Source: Paraphysoderma sedebokerense (Eukaryota > Blastocladiomycota > Physodermatomycetes > Physodermatales > Physodermataceae). From it: 44,289 nt of DNA. The translations under genes were made by a program, and so were the position numbers. Shown here piece by piece: positions 36,001 to 44,289 of this stretch (the first letter of the stretch is position 1; each line of letters starts with the position of its first letter). Where the stretch lies: NCBI GenBank assembly GCA_025602915.1, contig JAHLJZ010000133.1, positions 1 through 44,289 on the forward strand. The letters run 5' to 3'. Below the pieces are notes generated by a model. That model searched no databases. It was not told the DNA's origin and was given only the letters and a program-made list of their open reading frames with translations.

Positions 36001-36788
36001 TCTATTTTGAGCGGATTGAAACTGGGTCAGACTACTTTGAGGATGGCACTACATTTTTAGAAACCATTAGATTCTTGCTGGACCATTTAATGCAAACGTT
36101 CACACCTTTTCGCAGCGATACCAATGACCGTAGGCAATTTTTGCGTTAAATTCGCAGAAGATTGAAGTGACAACGAATATGTTTAACTCAGTTTCGTCCA
36201 CCAATCTCTTCATCAAGGCTTTTCCTTCTTTCGTCAAACTATAATGATAGCAGCAAATGACTTTGTCACAGGCCACACATGACATCAGGCCCTCCAACAT
36301 TTCCGATCTCTTTCTAGTCACATTGAGTATGTCGTCTTTGTCCCTGACATTTAAAACGATGCCCACATCAAATGGTGCGATGATATTTTTGTTGTTTGCG
36401 CACGCCCGACAGGACATTCTTATTCTGAGTAACCGCTGAACCTGACATTGCAATTGGAGAAGGAAGTCAGTTTATGACAGACCCCTTTAATTATTTTCAT
36501 ATTTGGATAGAGGTTGGTATCGTCTCGGCGAATGCACAAGCAAATATTGAAAGTTGTAGCGAACCCGACAATCCTGCCTCATACTGATGACAGAGATGAA
36601 GAGTCTAGCGTAATTCTTATATCCGAGGACAGATAGTAAACAGTCTTACCTGAATAGAACGGTAACTCACTGATGGATATTATCTTTGCAGTTTTACTGT
36701 TGCGGTCACTCAAAATTTGTCGGGCAAAAAACTCCAAGACGAGGGCCGCTGATATCACATGTAGAGGAATCCTGCAACGAAATGCCAT
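33065..36788 (-). CDS. Large protein with CxxC pairs and a CHAT/caspase-like His-Cys region
   Basis: Four exons, complement(33065..34695, 34758..36048, 36106..36441, 36585..36788), give 3462 nt, 1153 aa. Introns are 62, 57 and 143 bp with GT-AG ends in consistent phase. The N terminus is hydrophobic at residues 8-22 (PLHVISAALVLEFF). Residues 75-185 carry three CxxC pairs, C79/C82 (CRAC), C123/C126 (CVAC) and C178/C181 (CEKC, formed across an exon junction), suggesting zinc binding. A long middle region (about 190-610) has beta-rich stretches such as SYPLYVLWENTTSFVGFQHY and WGTEIQIDISSSVITDGYAL. The C-terminal part has TILLMAHSIVDRQGNDGG with His859 and SLRVVVLTCGMRHHG with Cys915, 56 residues apart. 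This strand-His...strand-Cys arrangement resembles CHAT/caspase-like cysteine peptidases. The overall protein is unrecognised; peptidase activity is a hypothesis. The first exon is the least certain. Confidence 0.7.
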
Positions 36789-38117
36789 GGCTTGTTTTCG
36801 GATACAAGGGCTTCTTTGATGGTGAATCAGTATCTCGTATAACTATATAGCATTTGTACACATGAAGGAGGAATTGGGTGACATACCATCGTCATCCTCT
36901 ATACATTTTATCTAAAACTCGTCAGCATTGAATGCAATTTCGCGCTTTGGCCGCGCATCGGCTTCCTCTCATTCCGCATCCCATATAAACATCGAACATA
37001 AGTGATTCTGATAAATATAGTCGATTATAGTCGCACTAAAGTGGAATGGTGACGCAAATTCTTTCCTGATTCTTCATAATTCGTTCCTTTGTATTCTGGA
37101 TGCTGAGATTTCATCCCTGTCTCTCCGATGTTGACGTAGAGCAAAATACGACGAGATGCCAGGGCAAGGAGTTCTCGCTTACTCTCGATCTGCTTCTGAC
37201 TGTATTTTGCATAAATTCACCATCTGTCAGGGACAATGATGATTATATCAAAGCCGTGGTTGTCAGCTTTTGATGTTATTTGGTATTCTTTTGTTTTTTC
37301 TGCTTGTTTGCTCGGTCTCCGCTCGATGACAGAATGCTCGCTCTCCTGGTTAATTTCTGTTTTACTAAAAAACTAAGCACAGAATCAGAATTAGTAGATG
37401 ATTTGGTACACATTGGTATCTATTTTTCAGAGTTTACCGTATAGATAATCCTTCTACAAAGTCATGAATTCGACTGCAACTAGAACCGCGTACACCACAG
37501 TTAACATTCGACATCCGATATTTCAATTGGTATTTTTACTCGAGACTTATAGGTAAGCAACTATCATGTAGGTATAAGGTGTATCTCCAAATGCAATATC
37601 GCTATTTCACACCTCCGTAGTCTGAAATTCTGAAAAGCTCAACTGATTTGCCAGATAAGAGTTATCTTAACAGTGAATCCCAATTTTGAACTAGCATATA
37701 TACTTAAAACCTACCGTTATGACCAAAGTATAATTAAATGATATTATTTATTCGCAAAGACAATTACAAGAGTATTAGGCATGGCCAAGGCAAAGTAGCA
37801 GGACAAGGTCACATATACAATCCACACACTTCCATCACATGCACAACAACATTAACAAATCGGAAATCAATCAAATAAACATAACGAATCGACTTGTATA
37901 TGTCATACATCAAGTATTAAAAACAATCCCCCGTTCACAGCTGACAGCAGAATGCAGCGTATCGAAAATTTAAACTGAATCAGGAATGTTAGCTAGTGTT
38001 TTGTGGGGATAACATCAAAAATAAAACAGAAACGGAATTTTACCTTTTCAAGGAAGCAGTATCTTTTTGTAGCCCTCCATAATGTTGACCATAATCTCCA
38101 TGCCCTCTTTTCCCACC
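36789..38117. other. Intergenic region without supported gene
   Basis: AT-rich DNA upstream of the CHAT-like gene. A short frame from ATG at about 37464, ending in a donor-like AG|gtaagc near 37553, could be a first exon, but no second exon follows in frame. No repeats or RNA genes were recognised. Confidence 0.35.
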
Positions 38118-38253
38118 GATGCCGACCATGTACTTTTGCGCAGAATCAAAAAGTGATTGATAACGATCCTTTATATATCTTGCGCATTGTCCCTAGACGG
38201 AGGATCGTTATCAATCACTTTTTGATTCTGCGCAAAAGTACATTGTCGGCATC
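38118..38253. repeat. Near-perfect inverted repeat, 53-bp arms, 30-bp loop
   Basis: The left arm 38118-38170 and right arm 38201-38253 are reverse complements with one mismatch (at 38127), separated by 30 bp (38171-38200). The core aggatcgttatcaatcactt is perfectly conserved. The transcript of either strand would fold into a long hairpin. Both arms read the same open peptide outward (DRYQSLFDSAQKY) before diverging, so this may be an inverted copy of part of an exon. Confidence 0.9.
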
Positions 38254-38576
38254 TTGGGTCCGTCGCCGGCTGACCCGCCATCGGATGCATTCGATTTAGA
38301 ACTTCTTGATTCCGACTTCGGCGGAAAAAGCACAATATTACATGGAAGTTCGAAAGAAACTAAGGTTGATTCAGATTTAGTAAAAGGTAAATTCGTAGTT
38401 TCCCTTTGGTTCTTTCAGGGCTAATTTGTGATTTGTTGTGGAGACTTGGTTTTCCTGAAATTAACAAAAGTCCAAGTACGGTCAGTTCACACGTCATAGT
38501 TGAATTCATTGCACCCTCGGCCTCGATTCATTGCATCACCCATGCTCGATTCAAGGGAGATTTCCAGCGAGATTGA
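38197..38576 (+). CDS. Possible two-exon gene fragment overlapping the hairpin
   Basis: After an acceptor-like ccctag at 38191-38196, a frame runs 38197..38386 (TEDRYQSLFDSAQKYIVGI, then PSPADPPSDAFDLELLDSD). It splices across a very short 32-bp intron (38387-38418, gtaaat...tttcag) and continues 38419..38576 (LICDLLWRLGFPEINKSPS ... FKGDFQRD, then TGA). The phases agree and about 115 codons stay open. No upstream exon with a start codon was found and no family is recognised. It could be the 3' end of a gene whose 5' part was disrupted by the inverted copy, or chance. Confidence 0.3.
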
Positions 38577-39314
38577 CGCCACCACGCGTTGGACAAAACA
38601 AGTTTAAACAAACTGTACACTATCACAGGGATGGTGAAGGATGGTGACGATTAGCACACTACAAGAATCAGAACACATACCTTGTTCATGATATGCGTTG
38701 ATGTGTAGTGAAGGATGAATTGATATTTGATGGAGTGTGGGAATGAGAATGACGAAGGGAATCGACGAGGGCTTACAAGGCACCTCGGGAGTTCCCTCGC
38801 AACGGTCACGTGTTTATGATAAACATCAGGTCCTTGATAGCGTTTAAGGCCACTAACACCTGCTCAGAAATACTGTAATAAGAATGGAGAAATGGGGAAC
38901 ACATCAGCCAATGGAACTTTTTTTGAGATTTATGAGATGTTGCACAATGTATTAGCCGATCCCAATTCCAAACATTACAGGCTAATGCTTATTCTATTTC
39001 TAATATGGATAAGAGTACACGAGACGAATTGCTGCTGCGCTATTACCATCATTCGCGTAATAAGCTGAGTAGCTCCATTCCGCAATCATTCTGGGATAGC
39101 TCCAGGAAGAACGAGACTTGGTGGTACTGACAGCAGGCATTCCCAATCAGCACTATGATCTATCAACGAGACCTGTACCATTTAGTCAACAAGCACTTCA
39201 TAGGAAAATTGAGTATGTCCAAATCTTTACTCGGCATTGCCAGAAGACGGTGTATTTTGGTCATACCGATAACGATGCGGTCCTGAGGTAGCAATTTACA
39301 GTATTTGTAAAATT
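38577..39314. other. Intergenic region
   Basis: There is no supported gene. A CACGTG palindrome lies at 38807-38812. The right edge is the 3' flank of the minus-strand gene ending at 39315. Confidence 0.4.
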
Positions 39315-39971
39315 TTAATCGTGTTCGCCAACTATCAGTCTCTGTCCATTTTCGCGGAATCCGAATTCTATAACATCAAAGTGGTTAAATTTGTGTTCAC
39401 ACATGATACTTAAGCTGCCTGATTCTACCCTCGCCTGGAATTTTCGTCCCTGTATCAGTATGTACTTCAAGTAGGTGCCCAAACTATGTCATTCCCAATT
39501 TTGATTGGCAACACTGACTTTAAAATACATCAATTACCGCCAATACTCACGGAAGGAATGATAAAACGCCACTTACTTTTGCAGCGGAGGTGATGGCTGA
39601 GGAAACAAATGTCGAACCTTGGCCCAGAAAAAAACGACCCATATCCAAAACGTTAGTTTCCTTTACCATGGCTAAGGGTTTTACCGAGACGATGAAAATA
39701 CGGAGAATACAGAATGAATTAGGAATACCCAGAAGTAACAACATACCCTCAAAGATCCCGCCAAACAGTCCGCCTCTTGCTGTCCAAGTAACCGAACGCC
39801 CCACACATCCGATGTCGAGTCGTTCCTGTATCTATGGATAACATGAAACAAATTTGAAACAGGTGTTATAACATAAAAGTAGCGAATCTTGATAATTCAA
39901 TAAGAAATACAATATTAGGAATTGGTTACCTTAAGTTTCGCTTCAGTAGACTGATACAGTGAAGCAAGAAT
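39315..39971 (-). CDS. 3' part of a multi-exon gene of unknown function, single-copy end retained
   Basis: Four exons, complement(39315..39449, 39577..39671, 39747..39831, 39930..39971), join in consistent phase to 118 codons plus stop. Readable stretches are ILASLYQSTEAKLK, ERLDIGCVGRSVTWTARGG, LFGGIFEAMVKETNVLDMGR, FFLGQGSTFVSSAITSAAK and a polar C terminus with SIMCEHKFNHFDVIEFGF ending GEHD. The Gly-rich RGGLFGGIFEA and GQGSTFVSSAI stretches could be membrane helices of Tim17-like character, but this is weak. The 5' part cannot be resolved: 40140-40200 is open but meets a stop before the next donor. The stretch from 39594 upward is repeated at 41942; only this copy keeps the last two exons intact. 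Confidence 0.5.
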
Positions 39972-40247
39972 CTGGAAGTTTTGATTTAGCCGTCATTGGT
40001 GTCGTTCTAGAGGTTACTCTATCATCATGATAACTGGTTAGTTTCGAAGGCCTTATCTTTTGTGTGTTGTGTGACTGTTACCTTTATGACAGCCTGAGTG
40101 TGGAGTACGTCCCGGATGTTGTTTGTTTTAGTGGTAGTGAAATTTCAGCAATCGTAGTTGACGAACCTCGGTTCAAGAGTTGAACTGTAGTTTCTGCTTC
40201 TTCCTATTGTTCTGAAGCTTTTCCACGGATTCAGTATAGGCAAGTCT

Positions 40248-40579
40248 TTATGTATCTGGAAGAAGACCGACTTTGTTTACACTGATAAATACAATCGCCA
40301 AGTGTTGGAATGGATCATGAGCAGCAAGACGACCCTCGAATGCATGAAAATGCACAAATTGTCTTTCGAGGTTGGAAAATATGAGGTGCAGCTGTATCAA
40401 AGAGTTTGGAATACTGTGCTTCAAAAGTTTCCACATTCAAATCATTCTTTTGACTAGCTTTGTACAATTCGGAACGACGGACGTAACTACTATTTTGCGA
40501 GAGTGAGAGATACAGTGTCAGCAAATATAAAAGGCTCAAATGATAGATTGATTACCTCGGATTCAAGTATTTGCGGCAT
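40248..40579 (-). pseudogene. Coding-like minus-strand stretch in three successive frames
   Basis: ATG at 40579 opens 29 codons (MPQILESEVINLSFEPFIFA) to a stop at 40490. A second frame then carries RRSELYKASQKNDLNVETF and EAQYSKLFDTAAPHIF to about 40385, and a third carries NLERQFVHFHAFEGRLAAHD to TAA at 40248. Each piece has protein-like composition and ends close to where the next begins, but no GT-AG introns join them. It may be a decayed gene or a real gene with uncorrected indels. The same arrangement recurs in copy 2 at 42596-42927. Confidence 0.3.
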
Positions 40580-41188
40580 TGCTTTGTGAGTTGCTTGAAA
40601 TGTTATGTCGAGTGGAAAGAAAATTCAGCTTTAGGATGTGCAGTGTATTCACCGATGCTACATTATGTCTGCAAGCAAAAAAAAAATGCGACGACCGAGA
40701 TTGTCAATGGGATTGTCAAGAGACAATGGATCTTGCACGACGGTAATATGGATTGTGCTGCAAAACAACATCAGAACATTCTTTATTAGTTTAAATGGAC
40801 GGATACAGCTACAGAAACACTTTATTGACATGGTTCCTCGACTGCAAACTTAACGGCATTCCAGATATATGCCGGCATTTGCCTCATACCAGGGTCGAGA
40901 GGGTTGTTTTTGCGGACGGAGCCTCAGGAAGAGGTATGTTCTCGCACTCAAAACATTACTGAGTATATCATCTACCTATATAAAGACATTCATGATGGTG
41001 AATTCCTCTTTAGGCAATGTTTGCATGCAAAACGCATTCCCATGTTCCGACGCAGGGACCGCACGAAATGGTTCCTCGCTCCTTCTGCGACATTCCCTCC
41101 TCCCGTCTCCTCCGACATCTCATCGTCATCATATATTCTCTACATCTACGGATCCGTCCAACATGTATTATTCACCTAGCGGAGAAAA

Positions 41189-41720
41189 ATGCCTCGCCAA
41201 AAGGATTCCGGTATGCTTTCTTCTCGATCTTGTCTCCTCAGTTCCCACACGCTCATTGATAATGCTGACATTGCTTCGCTTCTTAATCAAACAGAACACC
41301 CCATCCGGAACAAGTTTACTCTTCCCTTCGTTCTGGGGGAGTGAGGCAAAAACTGCGGAAGAAATTACGCAATGGCTGGGTAGCAGCCCCGCCCCGTTTC
41401 GCTTTCGGGGACCAAACGGTATCATGGTATTCCTATCCACCTTGGAATTGGTGGACAGAATTTTCGCCATTAGCGTGGCAAGACTAATTCGAGATAGTAA
41501 AGAGAACTATCTCCCAGATGAAGTGGAAATGGCTGGAAATTACGTATTAATGGTTCGTCTCTCTCCCCTACATCTATCTTTCCTTGTGGCTGTGTTTTGC
41601 AACTCAAGTTTAGTCAACTCGTCGTGTATTGACTCTCTCCCGAATCGCTCTGCTAGAACCAACCGACACCATTCGGTCTTTCGACAACTCCGAACCAACC
41701 CGATGTTGGGTCATCAGTAG
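41189..41720 (+). pseudogene. Coding-like plus-strand stretch broken between frames
   Basis: ATG at 41189 opens 51 codons (MPRQKDSGMLSSRSCLLSSH then IASLLNQTEHPIRNKFTLPF, VLGE, TGA at 41342). An adjacent frame carries AKTAEEITQWLGSSPAPFRF, LSTLELVDRIFAISVARLIR and LPDEVEMAGNYVLM to about 41551, followed by a possible intron (gttcgt...tttag) to STRRVLTLSRIALLEPTDTI. The long 283-codon frame 40869-41720 includes the middle part but not the start. Function is unrecognised. The break near 41340 lies in a GGGGG run and could be a sequencing indel. The stretch recurs in copy 2 at 43537-44068. Confidence 0.3.
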
Positions 41721-41941
41721 CACCTTGGAACCCTTTTATGTCTTTAACTGGTTCTTCAACTGCTCTTGCAACTGCTTCTCCAACCGCCGCTCCAGAATCA
41801 GAATCTGCCGTCAATACCACTTCCACTCAGCATTCTTCTGGGGCAAGAGCATCCAGGATCAGAAACAAAAAAACTCGGAAAGCAGGTGTTGTCGCACGGC
41901 AAACCCGCTCCACAGGTCTGCTCACCCAAGGCCCAGTCACT

Positions 41942-42319
41942 TGGCTGAGGAAACAAATGTCGAACCTTGGCCCAGAAAAAAACGACCCATATCCAAAACG
42001 TTAGTTTCCTTTACCATGGCTAAGGGTTTTACCGAGACGATGAAAATACGGAGAATACAGAATGAATTAGGAATACCCAGAAGTAACAACATACCCTCAA
42101 AGATCCCGCCAAACAGTCCGCCTCTTGCTGTCCAAGTAACCGAACGCCCCACACATCCGATGTCGAGTCGTTCCTGTATCTATGGATAACATGAAACAAA
42201 TTTGAAACAGGTGTTATAACATAAAAGTAGCGAATCTTGATAATTCAATAAGAAATACAATATTAGGAATTGGTTACCTTAAGTTTCGCTTCAGTAGACT
42301 GATACAGTGAAGCAAGAAT
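41942..42319 (-). pseudogene. Truncated second copy of the minus-strand gene (39315-39971)
   Basis: Exons corresponding to 39930..39971 and 39747..39831 are present at 42278..42319 and 42095..42179. The next exon starts at 42019 but is cut at the repeat junction (41942) after GQGSTFVSS, where the frame runs into an immediate stop in copy 1 sequence (SSAK, stop). The final exon is missing, so this copy cannot encode the normal C terminus. Confidence 0.6.
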
Positions 42320-44289
42320 CTGGAAGTTTTGATTTAGCCGTCATTGGTGTCGTTCTAGAGGTTACTCTATCATCATGATAACTGGTTAGTTTCGAAGGCC
42401 TTATCTTTTGTGTGTTGTGTGACTGTTACCTTTATGACAGCCTGAGTGTGGAGTACGTCCCGGATGTTGTTTGTTTTAGTGGTAGTGAAATTTCAGCAAT
42501 CGTAGTTGACGAACCTCGGTTCAAGAGTTGAACTGTAGTTTCTGCTTCTTCCTATTGTTCTGAAGCTTTTCCACGGATTCAGTATAGGCAAGTCTTTATG
42601 TATCTGGAAGAAGACCGACTTTGTTTACACTGATAAATACAATCGCCAAGTGTTGGAATGGATCATGAGCAGCAAGACGACCCTCGAATGCATGAAAATG
42701 CACAAATTGTCTTTCGAGGTTGGAAAATATGAGGTGCAGCTGTATCAAAGAGTTTGGAATACTGTGCTTCAAAAGTTTCCACATTCAAATCATTCTTTTG
42801 ACTAGCTTTGTACAATTCGGAACGACGGACGTAACTACTATTTTGCGAGAGTGAGAGATACAGTGTCAGCAAATATAAAAGGCTCAAATGATAGATTGAT
42901 TACCTCGGATTCAAGTATTTGCGGCATTGCTTTGTGAGTTGCTTGAAATGTTATGTCGAGTGGAAAGAAAATTCAGCTTTAGGATGTGCAGTGTATTCAC
43001 CGATGCTACATTATGTCTGCAAGCAAAAAAAAAATGCGACGACCGAGATTGTCAATGGGATTGTCAAGAGACAATGGATCTTGCACGACGGTAATATGGA
43101 TTGTGCTGCAAAACAACATCAGAACATTCTTTATTAGTTTAAATGGACGGATACAGCTACAGAAACACTTTATTGACATGGTTCCTCGACTGCAAACTTA
43201 ACGGCATTCCAGATATATGCCGGCATTTGCCTCATACCAGGGTCGAGAGGGTTGTTTTTGCGGACGGAGCCTCAGGAAGAGGTATGTTCTCGCACTCAAA
43301 ACATTACTGAGTATATCATCTACCTATATAAAGACATTCATGATGGTGAATTCCTCTTTAGGCAATGTTTGCATGCAAAACGCATTCCCATGTTCCGACG
43401 CAGGGACCGCACGAAATGGTTCCTCGCTCCTTCTGCGACATTCCCTCCTCCCGTCTCCTCCGACATCTCATCGTCATCATATATTCTCTACATCTACGGA
43501 TCCGTCCAACATGTATTATTCACCTAGCGGAGAAAAATGCCTCGCCAAAAGGATTCCGGTATGCTTTCTTCTCGATCTTGTCTCCTCAGTTCCCACACGC
43601 TCATTGATAATGCTGACATTGCTTCGCTTCTTAATCAAACAGAACACCCCATCCGGAACAAGTTTACTCTTCCCTTCGTTCTGGGGGAGTGAGGCAAAAA
43701 CTGCGGAAGAAATTACGCAATGGCTGGGTAGCAGCCCCGCCCCGTTTCGCTTTCGGGGACCAAACGGTATCATGGTATTCCTATCCACCTTGGAATTGGT
43801 GGACAGAATTTTCGCCATTAGCGTGGCAAGACTAATTCGAGATAGTAAAGAGAACTATCTCCCAGATGAAGTGGAAATGGCTGGAAATTACGTATTAATG
43901 GTTCGTCTCTCTCCCCTACATCTATCTTTCCTTGTGGCTGTGTTTTGCAACTCAAGTTTAGTCAACTCGTCGTGTATTGACTCTCTCCCGAATCGCTCTG
44001 CTAGAACCAACCGACACCATTCGGTCTTTCGACAACTCCGAACCAACCCGATGTTGGGTCATCAGTAGCACCTTGGAACCCTTTTATGTCTTTAACTGGT
44101 TCTTCAACTGCTCTTGCAACTGCTTCTCCAACCGCCGCTCCAGAATCAGAATCTGCCGTCAATACCACTTCCACTCAGCATTCTTCTGGGGCAAGAGCAT
44201 CCAGGATCAGAAACAAAAAAACTCGGAAAGCAGGTGTTGTCGCACGGCAAACCCGCTCCACAGGTCTGCTCACCCAAGGCCCAGTCACT
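41942..44289. repeat. Tandem repeat unit, copy 2 (2348 bp), ends at window edge
   Basis: This is a second head-to-tail copy of 39594-41941, identical wherever compared; its last base is the last base of the window. It abuts copy 1 directly with no spacer. Whether more copies follow cannot be seen. Confidence 0.95.

Larger units (their letters stand above)
39594..41941. repeat. Tandem repeat unit, copy 1 (2348 bp)
   Basis: The unit starts at tggctgagga (39594) and ends at cccagtcact (41941). Offsets of all compared landmarks to copy 2 are exactly 2348 bp, and every stretch I compared is identical, including a 10-A run at 40677. It contains the 5' exons of the minus-strand gene and the interrupted plus-strand frames listed separately. 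The left flank (up to 39593) is single copy. Confidence 0.95.

Noticed and set aside
40869-41720. 283-codon plus-strand open frame, repeated at 43217-44068
   Set aside because: The start region (CFCGRSLRKRY...) overlaps other frames and shows no coding pattern; only the middle looks protein-like, so the whole frame is not taken as a gene.
41629-42189. 186-codon plus-strand frame crossing the repeat junction at 41941/41942
   Set aside because: It exists only because two repeat copies abut. Its second half is antisense to the exons of the minus-strand gene, and its first half has a Cys/Phe-rich composition typical of an off-frame reading.

Overview
The window looks like nuclear DNA of an early-diverging, zoosporic-type fungus (chytrid or blastocladiomycete grade). 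Genes are packed with short GT-AG introns (about 35-150 bp). The gene set mixes a fungal-type peroxisomal malate synthase with proteins usually linked to animals or amoebae and retained in chytrid-like lineages: class C (GABA-B-like) seven-helix receptors and a BAG6/Scythe-like chaperone. The organism call is inference from gene content; no rRNA or marker gene is present. Gene models were spliced by hand from frame, splice sites and paralogue comparison. All models called complete keep frame from start to stop. I saw no LTR, LINE or viral coding region, and I did not find tRNAs by eye.

Layout. 1-1423 (+): 3' part of an acidic membrane-anchored protein. 1900-3496 (-): ethanolamine kinase, 4 exons, 467 aa. 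4133-5749 (-): unrecognised disordered protein, 2 exons, 488 aa. 6262-8348 (-): malate synthase, 5 exons, 538 aa, ending in the peroxisomal signal SRM. 9297-13603 (+): BAG6-like protein, 10 exons, 1192 aa, divergent from malate synthase across a 948-bp spacer with three CACGTG sites. 13604-18737: gene-poor, with a GC-rich degenerate repeat, a 75-bp tandem repeat and two F-box-like scraps. 18738-21915 (-) and 23167-26259 (-): tandem class C GPCR paralogues with identical 12-exon structures, including a 16-nt microexon. 29086-30388 (+) and 31790-32635 (+): two further multipass proteins, one in 6 exons (335 aa), one intronless (281 aa). 33065-36788 (-): 1153-aa protein with N-terminal CxxC pairs and a C-terminal His...Cys arrangement resembling CHAT/caspase-like peptidases. 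38118-38253: hairpin with 53-bp arms. 39594-44289: exactly two head-to-tail copies of a 2348-bp unit, identical wherever compared, the second ending on the last base of the window and cutting a minus-strand gene.

How the parts relate. The left third holds housekeeping genes: phosphatidylethanolamine synthesis, glyoxylate cycle and protein quality control. The middle is a receptor neighbourhood: two class C receptors next to two other multipass proteins, suggesting local expansion of membrane sensors. The most novel single gene is the CxxC/CHAT-like protein. The right end is probably either a genuine recent tandem amplification or an assembly artefact at a contig edge.
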